Positions 22,151 through 35,243 are shown, counted from the first letter of the stretch. The stretch: 64,000 bases of DNA from Gigaspora margarita (GCA_009809945.1 WTPW01000078.1:227570-291569); one strand, 5' to 3'. Numbers and translations: made by a program. The notes: a model not told the origin generated them from the letters alone.

Positions 22151-25050
22151 CCTATTTCCTTTGGTTCTTTTATATGTTATGCGCAAACAATTAACAAAAT
22201 TAAAAATTTACATCTTGTATTTAATTATCATGCATCCAAACATAGTATAATCAATCACTACGTAATAATTAATGTTAATCTTAACCATGAATATATTTAC
22301 AAATCTTCTCACACACCAACTTTCGAGTTTTCACATATATTTTAATATATACAGATATATAAATGTAATCTTTGATGGTATAATTGGAAGGACAAGATTG
22401 TGCAGTAAGACGATGGTACGTACGTACGTATGTACATGAGTACTTTGCATGAAAAAAGTGTGGCCAATAAACTTTATAGAAAGTCCAACAGATTCTAAAT
22501 TAGGATTGTACTTCCGCGTGGAGATCCATTAATCTAACCTTCCCCATTTCTTCGAAGATGGTATCATCACTTGTTGTAAATAAAAAGTATGTTTACGATT
22601 ATTCATCCTTAAATTATTTTTCGATAAACTCATTGATAATTTTCTAAATCAGTCAATTTATTGAAAAAAAGAAAAAAAATAAAAAACATTTGATTCCAGA
22701 TTTTAGTGCAACATTGTTTGCGAATATTAAAGAATTATAGATTCAAAGAATTCTTACCAATTTTAGTCATAAAGTCCCGCTTTAATTATTTTTGGACAAT
22801 GTATCCCATTTTTTGTGTATTTTTCACTATGCCTACCCCGTAAAAGTCTCTTTATTAAACTTTTGAAAAATGAAAAAAAAATTTGATGAATGAAAAAGTT
22901 TCTCGTACACAAGATCATTGGTTCGAAGAAATCACATTCAACTTACCTGGTATATGCTATAATATAATTAGTATATAATGAAACACAATTGTCACTGTTG
23001 GAGTTAGTCAATATCCAATTATGGTATCATTAGCATATAATTCTTAACAATAGATTTGTTTATTATTAATGCGATTAATACAGTTAATACATTTGATTAG
23101 GTTAGTTTTTTTTTTTTTAAAAAAAAAAAATCTAATCAGAAAAAAAATACTAACCTTATTTCATGATACTATTTTTTTTTTTTCCTTCTTTCTGCATCTT
23201 CTTTATTCTATCTTCTATCTTGGTTTCTTTTACTCAATGTCAACTTTTCTGGTATTAGATCAAAATCATTAGTACTTATTTTTTATATTATTTCATTGAA
23301 TATTTGTATAAAATATGAAACAAAATTTTGATTCGAATAAACATTATAAATAATGATCACACCTTTTTAATGCATCTTTTTTATGCAACTATGTAAAAAA
23401 ATATTGTAATTGATTCCAAAAAACTTTTTTTGTTTCTGTTTTCAATAATTACTTGCATAAATTATTTAATAAATCTTACCCCTATTATGCAGGTTCTCCC
23501 ACAGCTGTTATTATTAAAAAACTTTTTTTAGTTCCGTATTATATGTATATTGTATTAGATTATTTTTGTTTCAATGCGAATTTCACCAAAAATAGATAAT
23601 TATTTCTTTAACTCACAAATGTCACGTATAAAAAGAAAGTGATAAAAAAAAAATTTTAATGTAAAAAAATAAACGATTTAATTATTATTGTTATTTAATA
23701 AAAAATTTATCACTAAAAAAAATTGCTTAGTCATTAATCTTTATTATTTTTATTATTGTGATAATACTATATATTAAATTAATTATTATTATGATGCCTT
23801 TATTTTTTCTCCTGTTTTAAAGTCTTTGTCATATAAAACTTTAAATACATGACTACTTCGATTGCTTAATTGTGACACACGATCAATATCACAAGTTGGG
23901 TCATTTTGCAGATGACGTATTGATGTACATACGTACGTACGTATGTATGTAAGCACTTACATAATAAGTACGCAGGGTTCTCAATTTATTATCCATTGAA
24001 GAAAAAAAAAAATGCCAATAGATAACTTATCTATTCAAACCTTCTTTGGGGAAAATTGACAACTCTGTAGAGTGATAAGAAAACATGATGCAAGAATATT
24101 ACACAAAAGAGGGGATCGGATAATCCTTTGCTAAATTAAATTTAGAGTGAATGAGCGCGAGAAAAAAAAATGTGTACGCACGTATGTACGTAAGTACTTA
24201 TTTTACTTTTTACGTGTTCATTTATACAATCTTTTTTTGATCCGAAATTCTTTCAATTTACTTATCTTGTCGTTTACACTTTATTCATTGATAATGTGAA
24301 ATCAGATAAACCAATATCTTTAACCCGAAAAAAAATTTATTTATTGTTACATACATGAAAATGAAATAATCACATTGAACCCAATTTCTGTATCACGTGA
24401 TATACGAGAGATAATCCGAAGGGCACAAATATATTAATAATTCGTAAATATTTATTATTTGTTTAAATAATATTAATAAAATTATAATTTGGATAAAAGT
24501 ACTAGCGTTAAATACTAGCCGAATGTTTTTCTTAAACCTCTGTAATATTATTATCAGAGTCCATTTATCTCTATCATATAAAGAACTTTAGTACTAAACA
24601 CAACAACCGCATATCTAAATTCGGTGATAATTTATTTATTTTAATTATATCAAAAAAAAAATCGTCAAATCTTCTTACGTAGTTATAGTGTGCACCATTT
24701 TAGATACATGTTCATTAATTATCTATCATAAGATATTGGCTAAACCTCTATTTAAACAAATGATCATTTTTAGATATTCAAATACTAGGTTGAGATATGC
24801 TGTATTAATAGAGGTACGCGCGTACTAATTTTTTTTAAACAAAAAAAAAAAAAATAAAGAAACGATGTTTTCTTGGCAAAAAAAATACTATTGGATATAC
24901 TATATATTTTGGTAAATTTGTTATTTTCCATTATTAAATCAGCTGATAAATAGGTTATTTATTTGTTTTGAAAAATATTGATAATATATTTCCCGCGACG
25001 GAGGAATAAAGGATAAATCCTGTTCGAGGCCCTTCGGATTTTCTTATGAC
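22151..25050. other. Gene-free stretch with GTAC microsatellites
   Basis: No supported gene across nearly 3 kb. ACGT/GTAC-rich runs lie at about 22415-22437, 23928-23952 and 24172-24196, each of the form GTACGTACGTATGTA. Frames at 23069 are Phe/Leu/Ile runs from T-tracts. Several places such as 24785-24830 carry isolated CG-rich words without any pattern I can assign. Confidence 0.5.
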
Positions 25051-25055
25051 CGAAG

Positions 25056-25445
25056 ATCAGCCGGATTATTCTTTTTATATATAACTGATTAAAGTCAAAG
25101 CGGTGCTGCTTCATCGACAGTCATTTGACCAAAAGTTCATTAACCGAAATCACATAGGGTTAGAGTTAGTATTTTGATTAATTACAGTTATATATGTAGT
25201 AGATTGCCATTTGGAACGATGTGGACTAAATTAGCTCTCAGTAAATCGCTTGTCGGTAGTAAGGCGAATCCCGATTAAAGTAACGATTATAATTTTTGTA
25301 CTCTCAGAAATTAATGCTTTTTAATACTAAAGTTTAAATATTAAAAATTTTAATATTAATTAATATAAGTCTTAATATTAGGCGATACAAATAAAATAAA
25401 TTACTTTGCATAACATAGAACTAAAGAATATTTGATCCGGCTGAT
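25056..25445. mobile_element. TIR element, 390 bp, CGAAG flanks
   Basis: The TIRs read ATCAGCCGGATTATTCTTT and ATCAGCCGGATCAAATATTC. CGAAG occurs at 25051-25055 and 25446-25450 as a possible 5-bp duplication. The interior has a TAGGGTTAGAGTTAG block (about 25158-25172). No transposase. Confidence 0.75.
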
Positions 25446-25489
25446 CGAAGTATTTTTTAGGCAAATTTTTATTTGTACACGGGGGTGTA

Positions 25490-25625
25490 TATACATGGGC
25501 AATATAGAAATCAACCGATATCTCAAAATTTCGTTTGTGAAACTACCTTTTGATTTCTAACAATAAAAATTCCTTGCAAAATTTTGTATAAACTATATTA
25601 AACCCAATTCTAAACCACTCTTAAC
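25490..25625. repeat. Partial inverted copy of the element at 59127
   Basis: Read on the minus strand this matches the interior of 59127-59307: GGTTTAGAATTGGG, a TATAGTTTATAC-like word, AAATTTTGCAAGGAAT, and TTAGAAATCAAAAGGTAGTT. Neither TIR is present, so it is a fragment. Confidence 0.65.
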
Positions 25626-26162
25626 TATAAGCAAGAATTTAATTTCTTTTACATATTTGTAAATTAACATGTTATACAAATTTATATAAATTTTTTTTTT
25701 TACATAAGTAAATTTTTTTTTTTATAAAAATTAACAAATTAAATTATATAATTCTCAAGTTCAGAATTGAAATCTCTAATAAATATGGTTATATATGATT
25801 AAATTTCCAATGCGATATATTCTAACATTTATCCTAGATCTGCAATGATTGAAGTTAATAATTAATCAAATAAATTTTTTAAAAAATTATAAAGATCTTG
25901 ATTTTGTTATTATATAAAATTAATATTATATTAATACTCTAATCTATAGCATGTATATTAATATTAATAATAAAAGTATATATCAAAATATACTTTTAAT
26001 CCTAAAGTTCAAATAGTAATAAAGATATTTAATTATATAAATTGTTTATTTAAAACTATTTAATACAAACTTATAGTATCTAACAAAGTTTTCTATATTT
26101 ATTAATATTTATAGACCTTTTAACCTTTTAGTAAATAAGAAAGATTTTAATTCAGTATAAAT
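25626..26162. other. Gene-free AT-rich stretch
   Basis: Nothing coding and no repeat boundary recognised. Confidence 0.5.
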
Positions 26163-26439
26163 AGAACCCCGGACATCTAGTACAGAGATCATATATTACA
26201 CATTTCAGCAAAAAACTCTTGAAATTTGAGAAGTAAAAAAACAGTTTTTAGCAATTACCTTGGCATCTAGTAGTCCAATTTGAATGAACTTTTTTTTTAA
26301 AATGAAGCTCTCAGTGAGGCACATCTAACAAAAAGTTTATTCAATTCTGATCACTGGATCAAAGGTTATTTAACAAAATATAGTTTTGTCATTTTTAACA
26401 AAACCCAGGTATGACCTATATGAGAGATATCCAGGATCT
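26163..26439. mobile_element. Mutator-like MITE family copy, 277 bp
   Basis: This is the same family as 54790-55085. The ends are AGAACCCCGGACATCTAGTA and, reversed, AGATCCTGGATATCTCTCAT. The middle has a palindrome built from TTTGAATGAACTTTTTTT and AAAAAGTTTATTCAATTCTG. The flanks are AT-rich and similar, but no exact duplication can be set. A short frame from 26386 lies partly inside it and is not a gene. Confidence 0.7.
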
Positions 26440-26915
26440 GTATATAAATCAATATTTTTTTTACAAATTAACAGATCTTTTATTAGATATTCATCAAGTT
26501 TACTAAAATATAACTATAGCACTAAACATAGAAGTGCTATTTTTCAAAAAAAAATACTAAATAAACAGAATTAGGTACTTTAAATAAAATATTCAGAATA
26601 TCTTAAAAACTCACAAAAACTAAAATTAAAACTTTATATTTAATCTATATTATATTAAATAAACCCCTATCTTTATTCTAAAACTGCACTCTAATTCTAA
26701 ATTTTATTAATAAAAATTATATAGTATTTAGTACTATAGTTGCATTTTATAATTTTTTAATATTTATTATATAAATATTATATAAGTTCAAATATATAAT
26801 ATTTTATTAAATATTAAAAATAAGATTTTGTTTTTGTCTTTATTAAATTTAATAGAAAATTTTTACAAAACTAGAAAATTTTTAATTGTTTAAATTTTAA
26901 ATATATAATTAAGAA
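26440..26915. other. Gene-free AT-rich stretch
   Basis: Nothing coding and no repeat boundary recognised. Confidence 0.5.
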
Positions 26916-27128
26916 CTAGACTAGATGGTGCCTCATGCACATTGTGCCCTTTATTTTTAATATCTCAAAATTTTACTAGATTAACTACTGTTGCACTTTT
27001 AACAAAAAATAATCCTTTTGCAATTCTGTACTAATTTTGATTCTAATTCTAACTCTAATCCTAATTCTAGGCAGAATTAATTATTAGTACATTAAGGGCA
27101 CAAAATGCATAGAGGCACCATTTAGATT
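26916..27128. mobile_element. TIR element with telomere-like core, about 213 bp
   Basis: The ends read CTAGATGGTGCCTCATGCAC and CTAAATGGTGCCTCTATGCA, both followed by a TTGTGCCCTT word. The interior has CTAATTCTAACTCTAATCC (about 27041-27059), a degenerate version of the CCCTAA-type block. No clean TSD. Confidence 0.75.
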
Positions 27129-27922
27129 TTTTCTATAATTAATAAATAAATTTTTTTAAACTTTATATAAATTTTTTTAATAAAAATTTAATTAATTAAA
27201 AAAAAAACTATTTTTATACTACATGTATATGGGTAATCTCGTCACTTCTGGCACATAAATTAATACTTTAAAGTTACTATATATTAAAGATTTGATTTTT
27301 TATGAATTAAAAATTTAAAAAAATTTCTACATATTATTTAAACATGTATATAATTTATTTATAAAAAAAAATTCTATTAATTATTGATTTAATATTTTTT
27401 AAAATAAATTTGAAATTGCTTAATTATTAAAGTAAAAAAATTAAAAAATTAAATTTTCTAGTATTTTTAAAATTTATCCAATCAAAATCAAGTATCTTTT
27501 TGTGCTACTACGCAAGTGACTTGGTGTAACTATCAAGAACAAACCTGCAAAATTTCAAATAAGATTATTATGTAGAAAAAAAGTTATAGTATAATTTATA
27601 ATACTAATTTAATCTAATTTACTATATAAAAATTACTATTTCATATAGTAAAAATAATGCCTATTTTGGATTAAAAAACTTAAAAATCTATATATTTTTA
27701 GGTTTTAAGAATTTTATATGCATATATATATTTAAAATAATCCTTTAAACTCTAATTTTAAACTGATATTAACTAAAAATTTATTGATTATAAATTTTAT
27801 TAACTTGTCATATAAGTATATATTATACTAAAAATTAGTATATTTATTTTATTTACTAGTTTTTAATCTATAAACTATATTAATAACAAACGTTTTAAAT
27901 TTTATAAAAATTTTTATTATAT

Positions 27923-28328
27923 AGTGCGCAACACCTAAAGACTAAAATCATAATTTGTCCCATTTTTAAAAAAAATTTATAATGAATTTTGATGTTTTGT
28001 TGATTTCTTGTATTTTTATTGGTTAAAAATTTTTTTTTTAATGGTTAAAATTTTATTAATTAACAAATTTTTTAAAAATTAGCCAATAAACCAAGACCAA
28101 AACATGTGATTTGTCCCATTTTTGTTAATTTTTTAACATATCATATAAAAATTGAGCACATTTAAAATGTTATAAATCAAGAATATATAATAATTATTTT
28201 TAAATAAAGCCGCTAAGTTGTAGCAAATTAACTTGGCTACAATATAGCGGCTTTCTTTTTTTTATTTCTTTTTTGTATCATGAGCTATTAATTTTTGAAA
28301 TTATTTTAGTCTTTAGATGTCACGCACT
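27923..28328. mobile_element. Nested TIR element, 406 bp
   Basis: The ends read AGTGCGCAACACCTAAAGAC and AGTGCGTGACATCTAAAGAC. It is absent from the paralogous position near 10285 in the related element, which gives an empty-site comparison. The flanks are TAT/ATA-rich, so the duplication length cannot be set. Confidence 0.8.
28206..28254. repeat. GC-rich hairpin followed by a T-run
   Basis: AAAGCCGCTAAGTTGTAGC pairs with GCTACAATATAGCGGCTTT (one mismatch) around an 11-base loop, followed directly by CTTTTTTTTT. It resembles a terminator-type hairpin and is conspicuous in AT-rich DNA. It lies inside the nested element 27923-28328. Confidence 0.8.
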
Positions 28329-28625
28329 GTATATACAAAATATCACTAGAATTATTTTTTTTATAAAAAAAATATAGTTTGTATAATAAAAAAAAAATAC
28401 AATAATTTATAAATATATAAACTATCTATTATTTTTTAATATATAAATTAATAATAAAAAAATATTTAATTTTTATACAATAAATTTATATTTGTAGCTT
28501 GATATTATAATATATACTTTCCCAAAAGATATATTTAAAATAACAATAATTAAATAAAATATTATTTATAAATATTTTTACTTGCTATATTAATATATGA
28601 TATGCCAGAAGTGATGAGATGACCT

Positions 28626-29052
28626 ATATATAGGTAATAATTAATTAATTCATAAACCTATATATTATGTAGTTTATATAATATTTAAAAATTTTTTGAA
28701 CCCAGTTGCCCAGAGATTTTTTTTTATATATATCAAATTTTTTATGAGTAATATGCTAATTTAGAAATAATAGAAGAGATATTTTTTTTTAGAGAAACAA
28801 AATGTATAGAATTAGTATTATCTGTTTTTTAATGCCCTTAAACAATTTTCTTAAAATTGTTAAATGTGAATTTGCCAAATTTGCTTCTTTTGTTTGATTT
28901 CAAATATTTACAAACTATTTTAAGCTAATATGTCAATCAAATGTTTTATGAATTTGAAAGCATTTTGTATAAGGGTCTCAAATTTAACAAGTGCAAAAAC
29001 AAGATCAATTATTCTGTAATGGATAAAAAAATCACAAGATTAATAAAAAATA
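28626..29052. other. Gene-free AT-rich stretch
   Basis: Nothing coding and no repeat boundary recognised. Confidence 0.5.
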
Positions 29053-29367
29053 AGTTTTGCTAAATATTACTAGTGGTAATCATCACCATTCATATGTTTA
29101 ACCAATTAGATCATAGGATCTTATATAACCAAACAAAAACAAAAAAATAATAAAACTAAGAAAAATCTAAAAAATCTTTGACAACAAATATTTTACTATA
29201 ATAACTTATCTTCGAGCACTAAGTAAAAGTTTTTAGTACAAAATTTTATATATAATATACTTTTCTAATCCTAACTTTAATCCTAACCCTAACCTTTAAT
29301 TTTAGTTTTTTTTGAAAAAATTTATTATAGAGTAGTGATAATTACTGCTAGTAAGATTTAGTAAAAT
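29053..29367. mobile_element. TIR element with telomere-like core, about 315 bp
   Basis: The ends read TTTTGCTAAATATTACTAGT and TTTTACTAAATCTTACTAGC, continuing with GTAATnATCAC. The interior carries CCTAACCCTAACC (about 29282-29294). No TSD was assigned. Confidence 0.75.
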
Positions 29368-30687
29368 TCATAAAAAATAGTGAATATATTTGCAAATATT
29401 AAGGAAAATTAATTTTACTAAAGCTTTAGATAATTGATTTCTAGATTTTTCCATTTTTTATAAATTTTTAGTTGGAATTTTGCTACCAGATTATTTGATA
29501 ATCACTAATTTTCTTAGCAATTCTTGTAGTTTGTATTATATCAATCTACCAACCAATAAAATTATAGTTATATCCAGAAATAATATAGCAATATGATTGA
29601 GTTATTATACTTTATCACTTTTAATTAGTTATACAAACCATACCAGGAATAGAGTACAAGTACATAGTATATAGTTTAATTGTGAGCTACAGATTCTAGA
29701 TATTTAATTGGATAATCATTTCTGTAATTTTCTGTATTTTTGCAATTCAAGAACATCTTTCTTAATAACTTTTTTAGAAAATAGTTTTCAGGAGCTTGAG
29801 TTACATTGTTATTATATAGCTTTTAGTTTGGTATTATATATATCAAATTGTGCTCTATTTTTGCTTGGCTCTATCTAAATTATCTATTTGTATATTATAT
29901 CAAATAGAATTTTTTCTATTTTATACTAGTGTGCTGATTTGTCTTTACAAGAATGAAGTAATAATATAATGAAAATAGCATATGTTCACAAAATCTCAAC
30001 TAATTGGACAATGCATTAAACATAGTAAATACATGAATTTCTGTACAATATATATCACATAGTACTATATTTATCTATTGTATGAGAATTGTTTAACCAA
30101 ATACTGTTTTAACAAGTTTGTTAAGCTTGTTAATAAAGTAGTAAAGTAGTTATTTACTGCAAGATCAGCAGTAGATCAGCTAACTTTATTACAGATTATG
30201 TTGATTTATGTTTGGTTAAAACATCTTGTAATATGATTTCAGCAAATTTAAATTTTTATAAATATTAAAAATTAGGATATATTAAAGTAGAGCTTGGGTA
30301 TGAATAGAAAGCTATAGGCAGAATGAAGTTTATAAGAGTTTTATATTCAGAATAGAGTAAATTTTCTTTGGGTTGTTTTAGGACCCCAGACATCTCTGAT
30401 ATATGTCATATATTTTTTTAGCAAATTGGTTCAAATTTGATCTAAGGTCCAAATTTAAAATTTAGCAAATTGAAGTTAATTTTAAAAAGGATCATAATTG
30501 AATATTTTGGCAAATTACTAAGATTTTATGCACATTATATTTTATTTTTAGCAATTTACTTACATTTTGCAAAAATTATTGTAACAAGTTAAGTTGCGCT
30601 ATAATGATCAATTTGGATATAACAAGTCATTAATGGCTATATAGAATAAAGTGATAATCAATTATAATTGAAAATAAATAAAAGTAG
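29368..30687. other. Gene-free AT-rich stretch
   Basis: No gene. Part of it (about 30375-30560) shares AGACATCT and TTTTAGCAAATT words with the Mutator-like family at 26163 and 54790, but without clear ends. Confidence 0.5.
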
Positions 30688-30695
30688 TTGTAGCA

Positions 30696-31134
30696 TAGTG
30701 ATACAAATCGATGAAAATTTTTTAATCGATTAGTTGATAAATTATTTTATCCAACTAATCGATTAGTTGACCAATTGATTAATTGATTAGTTGACCAATC
30801 GATTAATCAATTAGTTGACTAATCGATTGACCAACTAATCGATTGGTCAACTAATCAATTAGTTGAATAAATAATAAACGAAACTTGATAAAATACACAT
30901 AAGGCAGCAACTGAAACAGCCAGGTTGATATTCTTATATGATCAGTTGATTAAGCAACCAAATGTCTATATTAATTGACCAATCGACTAGTTGATTACTC
31001 GATTAGTTGGCCAATCGACTAATCAATTAGTTGACTAATCAATTAATCAACTAAGTTGGGTCTGTAAAATTCAAATCGATTAGTTGTCAACTTTACAACT
31101 AATCGATTAATTCGATTTTTAATTCATATCACTA
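30696..31134. mobile_element. hAT-like element, 439 bp, TSD TTGTAGCA
   Basis: The ends read TAGTGATACAAATCGATGAA and TAGTGATATGAATTAAAAAT. TTGTAGCA is duplicated exactly at 30688-30695 and 31135-31142. The interior is dominated by AATCGATTAGTTG words in both orientations, a dense subterminal-repeat arrangement typical of hAT transposase binding sites. Confidence 0.92.
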
Positions 31135-31200
31135 TTGTAGCATATAATCAGGCTTTAGTATTAATAGCAACTTGGTACTTACTCTCATATATATTATGAT

Positions 31201-31942
31201 TAGAGATGTTAAGTCGTTCAAATGAACCGGGTCTAAACCTAGTTCAAACTACTCTTTTTAGCTATTCATTCAAAGAAAAATTAACGACAAGTTCTTGAAC
31301 CAGTTTTATAATCTAGTTTATAAACCTGATTTATAAACCCAGTTTATAAACTTAGCTTATAAAACTGGGTTCAAAACTCAGTTTATATGAACCTGGTTAT
31401 AACAAAATCGTAATATGTATGATAAAGGAATTATCAGTAAATTAAATATAATTTGTAATACGGCATGTCGAATCTTTGTACGAACGTACGTACATACATA
31501 TTATGCATGCTTAGAAAGACATTTTGTCAACCAAAGTTACAGCAAAGTCATATGATTCTATTGTANAGCAAGTTATGATGCAATCTTAATTTGTTAGTAC
31601 GTACATAGTTTTATTAGCATGAAACTTCGAGGTTTCGTCTAACAACTATAAATCTAANATTTATCGTGACTAAGTAAAAAAATAATTATCCAGGCAGGTC
31701 AGACAATATCTGACCTGCCTGGATAATTATTTCTTACCGNATAATAGCTCTAGTGAACTTAAGTTCATGAACTAGAGTTTGAACTTCAAAGTTAACNTCA
31801 AGTTCATACTTTAAGTTTATGAACTCAAGTTTNAACTTTAAAATTGAACTGAAGTTTATAAACTTCAGTTCAGTTCATTTTTTTCTTTGAACTTTATGGG
31901 ACTGGACCGAAACTGAACTGAACGAACCACTTAACATCCCTA
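31201..31942 (-). mobile_element. hAT-like element, 742 bp, internally deleted relative of 61372-63769
   Basis: The ends read TAGAGATGTTAAGTCGTTC and TAGGGATGTTAAGTGGTTC. ATTATGAT is duplicated exactly at 31193-31200 and 31943-31950. In reverse orientation both ends, with their AAACCnGGTTTATA and AAGTTCATGAACT subterminal palindromes, match 61372-63769. One interior landmark, TATGCATGCTTAGAAAGACA, also matches. Most of the longer copy's interior is missing. Five isolated ambiguous bases fall between 31566 and 31833. Confidence 0.88.
31681..31731. repeat. Perfect 23-bp hairpin
   Basis: AATAATTATCCAGGCAGGTC plus AGA is followed by a 5-base loop (CAATA) and the exact reverse complement. It lies inside the element 31201-31942 and is absent from the longer relative. 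Confidence 0.95.
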
Positions 31943-32036
31943 ATTATGATCATTGATTATGATTGTATGTTGATAAACAAATAATTATATAATGCAATTG
32001 CGATTAGTTAATAAGTCGCATAATAATTGTAGTTAA

Positions 32037-32572
32037 AGGGGAATCCATAAATAACGTTATGTACCCCTACATAGTAGCTTTTGTCCCCCCCTCTACTATA
32101 TAAAAAAATTTTTAAAAATCCGTATGTTTATATATAAAATTTTACAAAAACTTGAATATATAATGACCCAGCGATCCGATCTGGATGATTTTGGTGCCAT
32201 TCGATTCGTCTCTATGAGATGAATCCAATGGTACCAAAATCGTTTCATTTGGGATCACTAGATCACGTTTTATTAACGAAATACTATTGATTTTATAGTA
32301 ATTTTATAAGAAAACATAATAACCAATAGTATTTCGTTAATAAAACGTGATCCAGTAATCCAAATCAATTGAAATTGGTGCCATTCGAATCCTCTCCTCG
32401 AGACGATTCGAATGGTACCAAAATCATCCAATTTGGACCACTGGATCAAGTTTTAGACAAATTTTTAGAAAAAATTACGTTATGTTAGGGAGGACCCCCC
32501 CCTACATATTGCAAAATTATTATATTTTGGGGGACCCCCCCCTCAAGCATAACATAATTAATGGATGCCCCC
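32037..32572. mobile_element. PIF/Harbinger-like MITE, 536 bp, TSD TAA (copy 2)
   Basis: The ends read AGGGGAATCCATAAATAACG and GGGGGCATCCATTAATTATG. TAA flanks it at 32034-32036 and 32573-32575. The interior is nearly symmetrical around an AACCAATAGTATTTCGTTAA block. A diverged copy is at 225-905. It abuts the (TA)n tail of the LINE that follows. Confidence 0.88.
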
Positions 32573-33769
32573 TAATATATATATATTTTTTTGGTATTAA
32601 GGTGAGGTCCTGCTTTTATTTTTATTAATAATTTAACCAGCTGCCTCTGTGAAGCTAGCTGTACTTTATACAAATCATTTGAATAAAATTTAATAAACTA
32701 TATGCAAGAATTGAAGCTCAGACTATTTTATCTGCGATCTAAACCTACTAGAGTGGTCAAGACTCACCTAGATTTGTATAGTTAAAATATAGTTAGTAGA
32801 AGTGCTAAATTTAGCTTTAAAAATAGACCAAATATTTATTTTTCTAATTGCTTGTCCAATAGGTGGACATGTACTAAAAGAAGTATGTAATTCATCTGGT
32901 TGATTACAAATACAGCTATAGGTATAGTTTTTGTGTTTATATGATCTAGAACGATGGTTATTAGCTTGTCTATTGTTAGTATAAGGATTGTGGGTAGGTA
33001 TATTTTGGTTTTTTCTTCAAGTAGAAAAATTGCAACAGTAGAGTATCCAGATTTGATCGTAGATTTGTTCATTAATATCTAGCAAGATTTGAATAATAGT
33101 AGTAGATGCAATTTTATAGGGAATATTGAAGCTTTGAATAGATTGGATTATAGGTATTTGTATAAGTTCTTTGAGTATTGTTTCTATATAATATAGATCA
33201 GATAAAGGTTGAAAAGTACTAAAGGCTTAATGGTTAGCAAGCCTATGTTCTAATTCTTGTAGTTCAGGATTTGATAGTTCAGTTTGAACTTTTGTAGTAT
33301 ATTATGAATAGTATTTTGAATAATATTGTGTATTAGGAGGGGATTATTGCAGATAAGCTAGTGAAAGTAGGAATCAGGTTGGTTACACTGAAAGTAGTTA
33401 GGGTTGGTGTAAAGGTATGGAAAGATTTTGTAGTAGTGGAAATATGATGGTAGTTCATTAAGAAACATTTTACATTTAAAAGCTTTTAGATAGTTAAGTC
33501 TGAAATTAGTAATATTGTGTGTAGGTTTTTGGTTATGATTAAAGTATTTCCATGTAGAATTCTAGTCAATTAGATGAGTAAAGCCTGACCATTCACTATT
33601 GCATTTTTGTGAAGACCACATAGCAATAATGTGGGCTTTACAAATATTTTTAACGAGATATCTAGTTGGATGTTCTATAGAAAAATCATTTCATTGCAAT
33701 ATATGGTATTGGTTATAGGTGTTATTATAATTAAGCTGTAGAGTTGATAATGAAGTATAGTGGTTTTTG

Positions 33770-34180
33770 GCTAGTGAATCTGCTATATTGTTAAATGAAT
33801 TATCAGAATGTGCTTGAACTTTAGTAAAATTAAGTTGAATATTAAGGGATTTGACTATATTAAGAAGGGTTTGCCATATAGGCCAGTAATTAAATTTGAA
33901 TTGTTTTGTAGATACATGGTTTAGAGTAATTAAAGTTTGATATTTGGAGATAATTGATTAAGAGTCTGTGAAGATATGGACTTGAGAATTGCGTGATACT
34001 GTAGTGATTGCTGATAAGATAGCAATTAATTCTGCTTTATAAGAAGATGGCCATAGTTTAATTGATGCTGAAAATTGATGTAAAACTTGGTTATTCAGAA
34101 TTTGAACCCAACCTATGCCCATTGAGCAGCAATCAGTGCCAATATCTGTAACTGAGTCATCAGTGTAAAATGTAAAGGAG
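33770..34180 (-). pseudogene. LINE RNase H domain (broken)
   Basis: FTFYTDDSVTD gives the first Asp, SSYKAELIAILSA the Glu, VHIFTDS the second Asp, and VQAHSDNSFNNIADSLA the His/Asp end motif. A TAA stop follows FTDS where a Gln is usual. It removes the RNA template during second-strand synthesis in LINEs that carry it. Confidence 0.85.
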
Positions 34181-35243
34181 GACTGTACAGCATTATTAAG
34201 AGCAATTTGTTGAAGAGTAGTAGTTGCTTGGTTTGGATGAAATATATTAGATACTATTTCATGATTAATATTGATTAAAGGTGGTTGAGGTATAGTTAAT
34301 GGATGTTTAACAGCTGTAGAGCAAATTAAATCTATAAGATTTGCATATAAATTAATATGAGATGGTGAAGAATATCGACCAAGAAATTGTGTAGAGAATA
34401 TAATTGGAACTTCAATAGTACAAGTATATTGGATTCTTTTAGAGTTTAAATAACAATTTGAACAGCATTCAAATTGTATTTCTGGAGATGGATAAAATAA
34501 GGTATGGTTGGTATTAAAGCTAATTTTCCAATGACTAATAGATGCTATTTTGTTATCCAGATATTTTCTAATTTTTTCAATAATGATATTGTTATCTTGG
34601 TATGTAAGAAGCCATGGTTTGAGCTTTTTTGGGAGATAATCTATGTAAGCAAATGGATTAACACCAGAAGGTTGGTAATATGGTAGTAGAGTACAGTAGA
34701 GCCCATAGGAAGTAACCTTATCCTCAAGGTATGAGAACTATAATGGTTGTCTACCTTTTGGAATTTGGTGAAATCTTGGTGATAGATCTTGCTAGCAGAA
34801 TAAAGTGCTATTATCACCAGTACAAAGCTGTTCTAGATATAGAATTTTGTGATGTTTAAGCTGTTTTTTGAATTAAATGTATTGTGGGTGTTGAATAAGG
34901 ATAGGTTCAATTGGTTGATGTGCATTACTATTAGTTTTTGGCCATATAATTTCTTGATTAGCAGTTATTTGCATATTAAGATGAGTGAGAAGTTGGATAA
35001 TTTTGAAGTTTGTAGTATATTTATTAGGTCCATCAATAATAGGCTGGGAATGTTGAAGTATATTTGTAGTTGACCAGAAATTGTTTTGTAATTGTTGTAA
35101 TCTAATATGTGTAGTTGTTCCTAAAATTGAGGAATCATTGATTCTATAAAGAAAGTTAGTAATATGGTGTTGAAGTTGAATGTCCCAGATATTATGGATA
35201 TTATAAAAATGGTGGTTAAGCATAGTGCTATTAGGAATGGACC

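Larger units (their letters stand above)
27231..28625. mobile_element. About 1.4-kb TIR element, complete copy
   Basis: The TIRs read GGGTAATCTCGTCACTTCTG and AGGTCATCTCATCACTTCTG, both continuing GCA. It is collinear with 8985-10798 once the nested element 27923-28328 is removed. No transposase frame was seen, so it is probably non-autonomous or heavily decayed. Confidence 0.75.

Noticed and set aside
34849..35073. Plus-strand frames in the LINE
   Set aside because: Mirror images of the minus-strand LINE coding sequence.
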